The notes under the pieces were generated by a model. It was not told the origin of the DNA. It saw only the letters and a list, made by a program, of their open reading frames with translations, and did no database searches. From an uncultured Haliea sp. (lineage in GTDB: Bacteria; Pseudomonadota; Gammaproteobacteria; Pseudomonadales; Halieaceae), in contig CAJXWP010000007.1 in the NCBI GenBank assembly GCA_913062625.1, positions 20,389 to 84,388 on the forward strand: a stretch of DNA of 64,000 nucleotides. Reading direction: 5' to 3'. Numbering within the stretch: the first letter of the stretch is position 1; each line of letters opens with the position of its first letter. This document shows, in pieces, positions 52,678 through 61,724 of this stretch. The position numbers and the translations under genes are program-made.

Positions 52678-53385
52678 TTATCGCATAAAATCTAATAACG
52701 AGTCCCAACTGGTTACATCGGCATGCTCATCATAGAAAAGAGGCATGCCGTATTTTTTGCCGATCTCAGTAGAGGTGGGATTTGTAAAACCGTGCTTAAC
52801 GTTCGGGAACGACATTAGATGAAATTCGGCTTCTGCAGTTTGCATTTCTTTTACAAAAGCGGCGACACTATCAGGCCCTACCATTGGGTCTGCTCCGCCC
52901 GTAGCGATCAGTAATTTTGTGTTGATATTTCCCGCTCGTGCAGGGTGATCGGTTTCTAACAAGCCATGGAAACTCGCGACACCCGCTAACTCTGTCCCTA
53001 AGCGTGCCTGATTTAGGACGACTGCACCGCCGAAGCAGTAGCCAACGGCGTAAATACTTTCAGCCGCCACACTGCAGTGTTGGGCCAATAATTTTCGCGC
53101 TTCCTGAAATCGTGCATTTAATTTTTCTGGCTCAGCAGACGCGGTATTCATCATCTCTTCTGCCTCTTTGGGGTCATCTGCGATTTTTCCATGACCGTAC
53201 ATGTCAACGGCAATCGCGGCATAACCCAAATCGGCAAGTTTTTTCGCACGCCCTTTCGCATAGTCGTTTAAGCCCCACCATTCATGCACCACGATCACAC
53301 ATGCCTTTGGTTTAGCATTTGTAGGCATGCACAACACTGCGGTGCCAAGTTGATTTGGTAGGATGAGGGTTTCTTCATTGCTCAT
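52678..53385 (-). CDS. Dienelactone hydrolase family protein
   Basis: 235 residues, an alpha/beta hydrolase with Cys nucleophile: V-V-H-E-W-W-G-L-N near 32-40 (the H-E-x-W-G-x opening of the family with the conserved Glu), D-M-Y-G-H-G near 61-66, G-Y-C-F-G-G near 115-120 with Cys117, G-G-A-D-P-M near 167-172 with the acid Asp, and V-K-H-G-F near 202-206 with the catalytic His. Dienelactone hydrolases open the lactone formed in chloro-aromatic breakdown, but many relatives have other substrates. AGGAAC precedes the ATG. It is solitary. Confidence 0.9.
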   Translation of the reverse strand: MSNEETLILPNQLGTAVLCMPTNAKPKACVIVVHEWWGLNDYAKGRAKKLADLGYAAIAVDMYGHGKIADDPKEAEEMMNTASAEPEKLNARFQEARKLLAQHCSVAAESIYAVGYCFGGAVVLNQARLGTELAGVASFHGLLETDHPARAGNINTKLLIATGGADPMVGPDSVAAFVKEMQTAEAEFHLMSFPNVKHGFTNPTSTEIGKKYGMPLFYDEHADVTSWDSLLDFMR

Positions 53386-54263
53386 TGTAAAGTTCCTAAA
53401 AAAGTGAGGGAGGAAATGATTCTAATTTGGCTAAATCATCCAAGCGTCGATTGGATTATAGGGGGACAGTCATGTTATCGCACTAATATTTTTAAAGTCA
53501 GGCGATTCATCTTTATGAGCACCAGTGTATGCTGCAAAGGATAAGTTGAAGAGGACATCTTAACTCAGTGGCCGGATTACTTGATTACCACAATGTTCGC
53601 TGAAAAGCTGGCACGTTAACGCGTTGCATCGCTTATATAGGCCGTACGCGCACCCACTTCACCTGCACTGAGCAATTCGCGCCGAAAGACTAGTCAAGTG
53701 CTCCAATTACGCCCCTTAACCTGCACTGTTCCTAAACTGAGATGGTGAGTCTCCAGTTCACTTCTTGAAAGCCCTAAAAAATAAGAATTGATCAGCGAAA
53801 CCCAACATGTAGCTGATTTGAGCCAGTGGCATTTCCTTATCGGAAATATATTGTTTAGCGAGTCTTCGTCGAACATCTAGGAGCAGTGTGCGGAAATTCG
53901 TCCCGTCATCTGGACTTCCCCGCGTTTGCTACACACCTAACAGCGTTAAAGTGTCAATCTATTAGAGATGTCTATGACTTCAACCTCACTGGTTTTACCG
54001 ACGCGCTGGATGAGTCCATTATCCTTGAGAATATGAGCTTGGATTGCAATCCCAGCGGAGCCTAGATGAAGCCGGTTCGCCAGGGAAAAAGCGTAAAAAT
54101 ACGACAATCCTTAGTGCACGATATCCGCAAGCAGCCTTGCATGAGCTTCAGCCACGCCTGCGTCAGGCGACCGGGGTATCGTTACTTTATCCGCTATTGA
54201 GGATCTAAAAACACTATGCTGTACAGCGTTTTGCACGTTAGATAAACTCTCTAAAAACTAGCC
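53386..54263. other. Gene-poor region with a dead regulator
   Basis: About 880 bases between dienelactone hydrolase and ferrochelatase. It holds the AraC remnant (53716-53907). Leftward, a 53-codon frame ending near 53946 (L-A-N-R-L-H-L-G-S-A-G-I-A-I-Q-A-H-I-L, then N-G-L-I-Q-R-V-G) looks like a winged-helix scrap but I cannot name it. No intact gene was found. Confidence 0.55.
53716..53907 (-). pseudogene. AraC-family regulator, C-terminal remnant with a nonsense change
   Basis: Leftward, the frame from 53907 reads D-G-T-N-F-R-T-L-L-L-D-V-R-R-R-L-A-K-Q-Y-I, then E-M-P-L-A-Q-I-S-Y-M-L-G-F-A-D-Q, then F-R-A-F-K-K, a TGA stop at 53758-53760, T-G-D-S-P-S-Q-F-R, and a final TAA at 53716. Those are the two helix-turn-helix motifs of an AraC regulator, where F-K-K/R-W-T-G-x-S-P-S-Q-(Y/F)-R is standard: the stop replaces the expected Trp codon (TGG to TGA). 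No N-terminal domain can be traced upstream. The remnant is dead, and its former target genes are not identified. Confidence 0.82.
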
Positions 54264-55286
54264 TTATAGTTTGTTTCTTATGATGTCTTCTAGGCCATCG
54301 ATAAAGCGCTCATGATCATTCGAGCTTGGCACTAACTGAATCTTCTCGCCCCCGTGTTCTTCAAAGATTTCTTGGTATTCGTGGCCAATTTCAATCACCG
54401 TTTCCAAACAATCTGCGACAAAAGCCGGACTAAATGCCAATAGCTTTTTCGCACCTTTTCTCCCTTGCTCTTCTACCACCTTATCAGAAAAAGGGGTAAG
54501 CCACTTTTTATCTAGGCGAGACTGAAAACAGACGGTATAGTCTTCTTCTTTTAGACCTAACTTACCAGCAATAAGCCGCGTTGTAGCATAGCTTGTCGCT
54601 TTATAGCACATACTATTCTTGTCGTTAATTTCAGTTTCACAGGGGACTTCAGTGCAAAGGTTGTCTCCCTCATAAACTTTATCGACATGCTTTTCCGGCA
54701 AGCCATGATACGAAAATAAAATATGGTCATAGTCTTTTAAATTAAAGGCCTTTGAGCGCTCAACAATAGAATCAATATAGCCGGCGTTATCCCAGAACTG
54801 ATTGACAATACTTATTTCTGGTGTAGTCCACCACTTACTCATTATCTTCATAGCACGCTCAATGGCAGAACCACTTGACGCGCTTGCGTATTGTGGGAAC
54901 AAAGGCAGGACAATGACATGATCGTAGTGAAGTGCCCGCATTTCCTCCATAACGTTGGCCATAGAAGGGTTTTGATAACGCATCGCCATGTACACATCGA
55001 CATTCGACGACTTAAGTCGGTCTTTAAGCTTTTCCTGAACCTTTTGAGTGTGCACCAGTAAAGGCGACAGCCCCTCGCTAAGGTCCCAAAGCTCTTTATA
55101 AATTTTGGCAGACTTAGGCGCTCTGAAAGGTACAATAATGCCGTTCACCAGTAACTTTCTAGCGAGCCAGGGCAAATCAATCACTCTAGGGTCATTCAGA
55201 AACTCGCCTAAATAACGTCTAACATCACTGGTTTTGGGACTATCAGGCGTCCCCAATTGGATTAGTAGCACTGCTGTTTTCTTCAT
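54264..55286 (-). CDS. hemH: Ferrochelatase
   Basis: 340 residues. Start L-L-I-Q-L-G-T-P-D-S-P near 7-17 is the family opening; M-A-M-R-Y near 100-104; L-P-L-F-P-Q-Y-A near 127-134; F-S-Y-H-G-L-P near 191-197 carries the catalytic His (S-x-H-G); F-Q-S-R near 253-256; and P-A-F-V-A-D-C-L-E-T near 283-292 with the conserved Glu pair. It inserts ferrous iron into protoporphyrin IX, the last step of heme synthesis, at the inner membrane. The enzyme must serve a large heme demand here with four P450s. It stands apart from other hem genes. No rpoH-type or Fur site was found. Confidence 0.96.
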   Translation of the reverse strand: MKKTAVLLIQLGTPDSPKTSDVRRYLGEFLNDPRVIDLPWLARKLLVNGIIVPFRAPKSAKIYKELWDLSEGLSPLLVHTQKVQEKLKDRLKSSNVDVYMAMRYQNPSMANVMEEMRALHYDHVIVLPLFPQYASASSGSAIERAMKIMSKWWTTPEISIVNQFWDNAGYIDSIVERSKAFNLKDYDHILFSYHGLPEKHVDKVYEGDNLCTEVPCETEINDKNSMCYKATSYATTRLIAGKLGLKEEDYTVCFQSRLDKKWLTPFSDKVVEEQGRKGAKKLLAFSPAFVADCLETVIEIGHEYQEIFEEHGGEKIQLVPSSNDHERFIDGLEDIIRNKL

Positions 55287-55522
55287 TTTTTAGCGCTTTC
55301 CTAGTAAACAACGGTGTTGGGGCAAAGGTATCACAATTACACCGCCATAATACGCGCGGTAATGAGATTTAGACCTTACGCCTCTATTAGTGAAACGCTC
55401 TATATCACTTACAACTTGACCGGCACGAGGTTCAATCTGAAAAAAAGGCACTTTCTCTATGAAATACGCTGAACGTGCCGCTATACTTCGCACCTCAGTC
55501 CTTATACCTCTGGTTCCAGTTA

Positions 55523-56635
55523 ATGCGTAAAAATCTGTTAATAGCGTCGCTCATCTCTGCGGCGCTTTTTCTTTGGCTAGTCTCGGGCTTAATTTTCACT
55601 GATGTGGAGGACGAAGCCATGCCTGCAATTTCCGAGCAACAACGTAGTACCCAGCCGGAAACGGATAAAAATCGAGCAACGGTGCGAGCGGCGATGTCGC
55701 AGGCAGAGCAACGCGCTCGGATATTGATTTTGCGCGGTAAAACCGACAGTAAACGCAGTGTGGACGTTAAGGCAGAAATAGCGGGTAATGTTGTAAATCG
55801 ACCGGCAGAGCGAGGCAGTCGTGTAGAGTCCGGTGACGTGCTGTGTCAGTTAGCGGTCGATGATCGGGATGCAGCCGTTGCTGAGGCTGATGCGGCACTC
55901 AAAGATGCTCAAATTTCTTATCAGGGCACCCTGAAACTCCAGCAGCGCGGCCTCCAGTCCGAAACTGCCATCGCCAGGGCAAAGGCAAAGCTCGAATCTG
56001 CTAAAGCGCAACTAAGACGGCAAGCGCTCAATTTGGCCAGAACGCGTATTGTTGCGCCTTTTGGTGGCGTCGTTGAAAACTTGCAAATGAACGTGGGCGA
56101 TTACGCCACCCCGGGTGCGGTGTGTGCCACCTTAATCGACCTTGACCCTATGCTAGTGCGTGCTGATGTGACCGAATCTGAGGTTGGTAATATGGAGTTG
56201 GGTACTCGCGTTGTCGGCACCACCAGCAGTGGCGCACAGATTGTGGGCACGCTGACATTTATCGGCAAGCAAAGCGACCCCATGACGCGCACTTACCCAA
56301 TCGAAATCACCGTTGAGAACGATGATTACAGCTTGCGCTCGGGGCTCACAACGACAGCGAAAATGCAGTTAGGTGAAGTGTATGCTCACAAGATTTCGCC
56401 GGCATTGTTTACGTTAAACGATGCAGGTGACTTAGGTGTACGCACTATTGACGACGATAACGTGGTTGAGTTTTTCAAGGTAGTTATAGTGGAAGACACT
56501 AACGAAGGCGCATGGGTCACTGGTCTGCCTGACACGGTAACACTGATTACCGTCGGGCAGGAGTTTGTACTTACTGGCGAGACTGTTGACCCGGTTTATC
56601 CAGCATCCTCATCTTATGAGACTAGCTCGGAGTGA
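55523..56635 (+). CDS. RND efflux periplasmic adaptor (HlyD/AcrA family)
   Basis: From the ATG at 55523 (a GTG at 55475 would lengthen it by 16 residues) the product has 370 residues: N-terminal anchor (L-L-I-A-S-L-I-S-A-A-L-F-L-W-L-V-S-G-L-I-F), lipoyl part (V-D-V-K-A-E-I-A-G-N-V-V near 78-89), a short helical hairpin (about 115-165), I-V-A-P-F-G-G-V-V-E-N near 175-185, and a beta-barrel. Its stop overlaps the GTG start of the pump gene by four bases. It resembles the second-type adaptor of the AcrA family rather than that of the first RND pair in this window. Confidence 0.9.
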   Translation: MRKNLLIASLISAALFLWLVSGLIFTDVEDEAMPAISEQQRSTQPETDKNRATVRAAMSQAEQRARILILRGKTDSKRSVDVKAEIAGNVVNRPAERGSRVESGDVLCQLAVDDRDAAVAEADAALKDAQISYQGTLKLQQRGLQSETAIARAKAKLESAKAQLRRQALNLARTRIVAPFGGVVENLQMNVGDYATPGAVCATLIDLDPMLVRADVTESEVGNMELGTRVVGTTSSGAQIVGTLTFIGKQSDPMTRTYPIEITVENDDYSLRSGLTTTAKMQLGEVYAHKISPALFTLNDAGDLGVRTIDDDNVVEFFKVVIVEDTNEGAWVTGLPDTVTLITVGQEFVLTGETVDPVYPASSSYETSSE

Positions 56636-59600
56636 TAACTTCTTATATTGACTCGGCGATAGAGCGCTCCCGCACTACGATGTTGCTGATGGCGGTAGTC
56701 ATTCTGTGTGGCTTTCTGGCCAGGGCAGCTTTGCCGATCGCTAACGACCCCCATGTTGAGTTGCCCCTGTTTATTGTCGGTATTATTCATGAGGGTATCT
56801 CGCCTGAAGACTCAGAGCGCCTCCTTGTTCAACCGATGGAAATCGAATTGCGTAAGATTGAAGGTGTCAAGGAACTCACCGCTAATGCATCTGAAGGAAG
56901 TGCCACATTATTAGTGGAATTCGACGCACAGTATGACCTTTCAGAGGCTTTATTGGACGTTCGAGAGGCGGTAGATCGTGGCCGTGCGGAAATACCCAGT
57001 ACCGCAGAAGAACCCTACGTACGCGAGTTAACGGCCGATGATTTTCCTATTTTGCAAATTAATCTTATCGGATCGGGACTCGACGAGCGCGGTGTTTATG
57101 AGGCCGCGATCAAGCTGCGTGACGAGATCGAGTCTATTGCCGATGTACTGTCTGCGAATCTTAGAGGCGACCGGGAGGAAGTGCTTGAAGTGGTGATTGA
57201 CACTGAAGCATTGCAGGCATACCAAATTTCCAGTGAAGAAATTATCGGCAGCCTGCAGCGTAATAATCGGCTGATACCGGCCGGCAGTATTGATACTGGG
57301 AAAGGGCGTTTTTCGGTAAAGATTCCCTCAGTAGTCGAAGAGGCTAGTGACCTTGGCGGCCTGCCTATACGCACTGTTGGAGACACCGTTGTCACGTTAG
57401 GCGATGTCGCGAGTGTGCGCAGAACCTTCAAAGATCGAACCAGTTATGCCAGATTTAACGGCCGCGAAACGATTTCGATAGAGGTGACTAAACGCAGTAA
57501 CGCGAACACGGTCGAGACGGCTAGCAGGGTGTTAGCGTTGGTAGACAGCCTGCGCGCAGAAATGCCAGCAGGTATCGAGGTGGTTGCCTCGCAGAATCAG
57601 GCTGAGTATGCCAGCCTTCAGGTGACAGAGCTCCAAGGTAATATCGTCACAGCGCTGGCGCTGGTGATGGTGCTCGTCGTTGCTGCCATGGGTTTTAGAA
57701 GTGGTGTGATTGTCGGTATGGGCATTCCTGTATCTCTGCTGTTCGCTGTGACTATTGTTTATCTATTGGGATACACGTTTAACTTTATGGTGATGTTCGG
57801 GCTGCTGTTGGGGCTAGGTATGTTAATCGATGGCGCCATTGTTGTTACAGAGTATGCGGATCGAAAGATGTCCGATGGTATGGAGCATAAGCAGGCTTAC
57901 TCGCAGGCGGTGAAGCGTATGTTCTGGCCCGTTATAGCGTCAACGGCTACAACACTTGCAGCATTTGCGCCGTTGATGTTCTGGCCAGGAGTGTCGGGTC
58001 AGTTTATGCGCTATCTACCGGTCACCGTGTTTAGTGTTTTGGTGGGTTCTTTGCTCTATGCCTTGTTGTTCGGCCCGGTACTAGGAACCTTATTTGGCAG
58101 GCCCAGCGGGCACAGCAAGAAGTCTGCAAAAATGGTGCATGTGTTAGAGACTGGGGATCCAACGCAGCTAGCCACTGTGACGGGTAGTTACGCCAGATTT
58201 CTTAGCAGAGTATGCGCAAACCCGCTGCGCACATTGAGCGTGATATTTTTGATACTGGTAGCGTCTTTCTGGGCTTACGGTAAGTTTGGCGTTGGCACTA
58301 TTTTCTTCACGGATGGTGAGGCCCAGTATCTTCAGGTATCAGTGCTTGGCAGAGGAAACTTTTCGGCCGATGAGGTTAACCAACTGGTTTGGGAGGCTGA
58401 GAGTGAAATACTGCAAATAAAGGGCATACGATCCGTCAACGCTAGCACCATTCTGCCGGGAAATAATCAGTCGGGGAGTATCTCAAGCAGCAGCTCAGAT
58501 CGTATCGGCGTTATTTTTCTTGAACTGCTAGCTGAGAGTGATCGCGAAATAAAAGCTGATGATATCGAGTTAGAGATTAGGCAGGCCGTTGCTACGCTAC
58601 CTGGTATTGCGGTTGAAATTTTGCCGCTGGAGATGGGGCCGCCCGTGGGGAAACCCATTCAGATAGAACTGGCCTCGCGCGATCGTACGTTATTGGAGCC
58701 GGCAATGGCGCGGATTCGGGCCTATATGGATACACTGCCTGAGTTGTTATACATCGACGATACGGCTGCTCTGCCAACTATTGAGTGGCGTATAGCAGTA
58801 GATCGAGCGCAGGCTGGCATTTATGGTGCCGATGTGTCTTCGGCAGGCATCGCAGTTCAGCTTGTAACTAATGGTGTAAAAATAGGCGAATATCGGCCGG
58901 ACGGCGCCGATGATGCGGTTGATATTCGAATCCGCTATCCTGAGCATGAGCGTGGTATCAAAGCGCTCGACACAATGCGTATTAGTACAGCGCAGGGTTT
59001 GATTCCAATGTCTAACTTTATCCAAATGAAGCCTGGTCCCGGTCTTGATACCCTCGAGCGTATTAACTCTGTGCCTGTTGAACGGATAAGGGCCGATGTG
59101 GTTTCGGGTGTGTTGGCAGATACTATGGTCAAAAAAATTGACGCGTGGTTATCGCAGCAGGAATTCGATCCTAACCTTGAAGTACGGTTTCGGGGTGCGA
59201 ACGAAGAGCAGGCTAAATCTCTGGATTTTATAGGAGTCGCTTTTTCTTTGTCGCTGATCCTAATGTTTGTGTTGCTGGTGACGCAATTTAACAGTTTTTA
59301 TCAAAGCGGATTAATTTTGCTTTCAGTGATCATGTCGACGGCCGGTGTTGTTCTGGGCTTGCTGATTTTGGGTAACCCATTTAGCGCACTGTTAACGGGC
59401 GTGGGAGTGGTTGCGTTGGCCGGTATCGTTGTGAACAATAATATTGTGCTTATCGATACCTTTAATCGCTTGCGTGTGATGCATCCGGAGTTAGATGTTC
59501 GCTCGGTCATTGTGCGTGCGACATCGAGGCGACTGCGCCCGGTGATGCTCACTACCGTAACGACCGTTTTTGGCTTACTGCCATTGGCTGCCGGCCTGTC

Positions 59601-59805
59601 GATTGATTTGATTAATCGCACGATTACTGCGGATGGGCAGATGGCAATGTTCTGGGCACCTCTGTCTCAGGCCATTGTATTTGGACTGAGCTTTGCGACT
59701 ATTTTGACGCTGATTGCGACGCCGGCCTTGCTGGCTTTACCCACTGCTTTACGGGAGAAGTATCGTTACTATCGTGGGGGAAAAGATGCCCGCGGTGATA
59801 GCTAA
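56632..59805 (+). CDS. RND efflux transporter, inner-membrane pump
   Basis: 1057 residues from a GTG overlapping the adaptor stop (GTGA). Known RND features: first helix near 17-35, porter segment I-I-H-E-G-I-S-P-E-D-S-E-R-L near 49-62, helix-4 stretch G-L-G-M-L-I-D-G-A-I-V-V-T-E near 397-410, where the usual helix-4 Asp pair (D-D) is D-G, the second half starting near 520, and G-I-V-V-N-N-N-I near 930-937. Loss of one of the paired Asp residues is a departure worth checking, although some RND branches vary there. The substrate is unknown. The pair is separated from the first RND pair by 9 kb, and they are not copies of each other. Confidence 0.92.
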   Translation: MITSYIDSAIERSRTTMLLMAVVILCGFLARAALPIANDPHVELPLFIVGIIHEGISPEDSERLLVQPMEIELRKIEGVKELTANASEGSATLLVEFDAQYDLSEALLDVREAVDRGRAEIPSTAEEPYVRELTADDFPILQINLIGSGLDERGVYEAAIKLRDEIESIADVLSANLRGDREEVLEVVIDTEALQAYQISSEEIIGSLQRNNRLIPAGSIDTGKGRFSVKIPSVVEEASDLGGLPIRTVGDTVVTLGDVASVRRTFKDRTSYARFNGRETISIEVTKRSNANTVETASRVLALVDSLRAEMPAGIEVVASQNQAEYASLQVTELQGNIVTALALVMVLVVAAMGFRSGVIVGMGIPVSLLFAVTIVYLLGYTFNFMVMFGLLLGLGMLIDGAIVVTEYADRKMSDGMEHKQAYSQAVKRMFWPVIASTATTLAAFAPLMFWPGVSGQFMRYLPVTVFSVLVGSLLYALLFGPVLGTLFGRPSGHSKKSAKMVHVLETGDPTQLATVTGSYARFLSRVCANPLRTLSVIFLILVASFWAYGKFGVGTIFFTDGEAQYLQVSVLGRGNFSADEVNQLVWEAESEILQIKGIRSVNASTILPGNNQSGSISSSSSDRIGVIFLELLAESDREIKADDIELEIRQAVATLPGIAVEILPLEMGPPVGKPIQIELASRDRTLLEPAMARIRAYMDTLPELLYIDDTAALPTIEWRIAVDRAQAGIYGADVSSAGIAVQLVTNGVKIGEYRPDGADDAVDIRIRYPEHERGIKALDTMRISTAQGLIPMSNFIQMKPGPGLDTLERINSVPVERIRADVVSGVLADTMVKKIDAWLSQQEFDPNLEVRFRGANEEQAKSLDFIGVAFSLSLILMFVLLVTQFNSFYQSGLILLSVIMSTAGVVLGLLILGNPFSALLTGVGVVALAGIVVNNNIVLIDTFNRLRVMHPELDVRSVIVRATSRRLRPVMLTTVTTVFGLLPLAAGLSIDLINRTITADGQMAMFWAPLSQAIVFGLSFATILTLIATPALLALPTALREKYRYYRGGKDARGDS

Positions 59806-60514
59806 ATATTAGGTGCTCCTATGATGGACAATAATTCCCGTATCGCTGTACTTGCTCACAGATAATTGCTGTTGGGTACTAAACACTCGACAGACCGGCT
59901 CAACTATGGGCAACTATAAGTTCCCATCACTTGTACTGCGACTACAGCGTCAGAATAACAGCTAAGCGCTGCGTAAAATCCTCAAGCTCAGTCGGTCAAA
60001 TCAGCGGCAAAATTTACTTACGACAGGCGAGTTATATGCGCTATTTTGGCATTTACATTGGCCACTACTGATTAAAGTGGTGACTTATATCCCGCCAATG
60101 ACTCGGCCGTGAAGGGACGCATGGCGTATAACACCGTCAGTTTTTTCGGTGTCGGCACCAACCTCTCTTACGATAATGCCTCCGAACGGACGAGTGCTTC
60201 TGACCACCATCAGCACCGTGCCAAAGGCGACCGTCTGGCTGTCGAATATCAGCGCAAGTGCAACGGTTTAGCTTATAAGCATGGTTTTGGGACGAGCGGT
60301 GTGCTGGCCCGTTATGTGCCAGATCTCTCACTGAAACTGACCGTAACGATCAATTTTTCTGTATCGCAAAATCCTTGTTTTGTCCTCTTTGAATCGCTAA
60401 GGTACAAGTCTTCGAGATCAAAACATACTTGAAAGTCAAATCGGTCACTTTGGACAGGGGCACACTTGAAGGGCCGCCCCGCACCAGCAAGCCGCTAACG
60501 AGAGGAATAGACGC
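59806..60514. other. Intergenic region without a convincing gene
   Basis: About 700 bases. A rightward 107-codon frame (60109-60432) and a leftward 64-codon frame inside it have no recognisable family, no good ribosome site and mutual overlap. The end holds GAGAGGAAT just before the acyl-CoA dehydrogenase start. Part of this may be decayed gene sequence. Confidence 0.5.
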
Positions 60515-61699
60515 ATGGATACCAGTTTTACCGCCGAAGAGAATGCCTTTGCAGAGGAAGTGAGGGCATTTTTCGCGCAGGCCTACGATGATGATTTGAG
60601 GGCGCGCCTGGAGTCGTCTAATCCGACAATTTTCCGCGCGGCTGTCATAGAGTGGCAAAAACGTCTACATGCTCAGGGTTGGATTGCCACCGGTTGGCCA
60701 AAAGAATATGGCGGCACGGGCTGGAACGACACGCAGTCGTTCATCTACGAGACAGAGCGCGCAGCGGCAGGTGTGCGAGACGTCATTCCGTTCGGTTTGA
60801 AGATGGTTGGCCCCGTCATCTATGCCTTCGGTACCGATGAACAAAAAGAGCGCTTTTTGCCGAAGATCCTTGAGAGCGACGAGTGGTGGTGCCAGGGCTA
60901 TTCAGAGCCCGGTTCAGGCTCTGATCTGGCATCGCTGAAAACACGCGCAGACATTGATGGTGATGATTACATCATCAATGGCGCCAAGATCTGGACCAGC
61001 TATGCCCAACATGCTGATTGGATTTTTTGTCTAGTACGCACCAATAGTGATGGCAAAAAGCAGCAAGGTATTACTTTCCTGCTGATTGACATGGCGTCTC
61101 CTGGTATCAAAGTGAATCCGATTGTGTCTATCGACGGCCACCACAGTCTCAACGAGGTGGAGTTCAACAACGTGCGGGTGCCGATGGCAAATCGCATCGG
61201 TGAGCAGGATAAAGGCTGGACCTACGCTAAAGCGCTGTTGGCGCATGAGCGTACCGGCATTGCCGGCGTTGCGGATTCCAAGCGTGGTCTCACGCAGTTA
61301 CGGGAGCTTGCTGCCAACGAAGTGAATGCCGGGCGCACCCTACTCTCCGATCCGCTGTTTCAAAAACGTTTGTCTGATATTGAAATCGAACTAATGGCAT
61401 TGGAATTTACCGAATTGCGCGTATTGGCGTCGGTCGCAGTGGGCGGCGCGCCCGGCGCCGAGTCTTCCATGCTCAAAATAAAGGGTACGGAAATCCAACA
61501 GGCGATTCAGCAGCTGACAATGGACGTTGCTGGCTATTATCAAGGCATGTTGCCCAACGACATGAGCGCAGAGCAATTAGGGCATGATTTTGGCAGCCAA
61601 GCGCGTCAGGCTTTTATGTATGGCAGAGCGGCCACAGTCTACGGCGGTTCCAATGAAATCCAAAAAAACATTATGGCCAAAGCCGTACTCGGCTTATAA
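60515..61699 (+). CDS. Acyl-CoA dehydrogenase, large subunit type
   Basis: 394 residues. Typical ACAD parts: W-I-A-T-G-W-P-K-E-Y-G-G-T-G near 56-69, Q-G-Y-S-E-P-G-S-G-S-D-L-A near 127-139 (FAD/substrate loop), G-A-K-I-W-T-S near 156-162, and V-Y-G-G-S-N-E-I-Q-K near the end (FAD-binding helix). The usual medium-chain catalytic Glu position (Y-E-G-T) is Y-G-G-S here, but A-H-E-R-T-G-I near 243-249 puts Glu245 on helix G, where isovaleryl-CoA dehydrogenase and LCAD keep their base. Size and sequence match the large subunit of pimeloyl-CoA/steroid side-chain-type heteromeric ACADs. The next gene is the small subunit, 25 bases downstream. Confidence 0.92.
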   Translation: MDTSFTAEENAFAEEVRAFFAQAYDDDLRARLESSNPTIFRAAVIEWQKRLHAQGWIATGWPKEYGGTGWNDTQSFIYETERAAAGVRDVIPFGLKMVGPVIYAFGTDEQKERFLPKILESDEWWCQGYSEPGSGSDLASLKTRADIDGDDYIINGAKIWTSYAQHADWIFCLVRTNSDGKKQQGITFLLIDMASPGIKVNPIVSIDGHHSLNEVEFNNVRVPMANRIGEQDKGWTYAKALLAHERTGIAGVADSKRGLTQLRELAANEVNAGRTLLSDPLFQKRLSDIEIELMALEFTELRVLASVAVGGAPGAESSMLKIKGTEIQQAIQQLTMDVAGYYQGMLPNDMSAEQLGHDFGSQARQAFMYGRAATVYGGSNEIQKNIMAKAVLGL

Positions 61700-61724
61700 G
61701 CGCATTGCAAAAAAGGGTTCCCCA

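Noticed and set aside
60109..60432. 107-codon rightward frame ahead of the acyl-CoA dehydrogenase pair
   Set aside because: Overlaps an equally featureless leftward frame, no ribosome site, no family.
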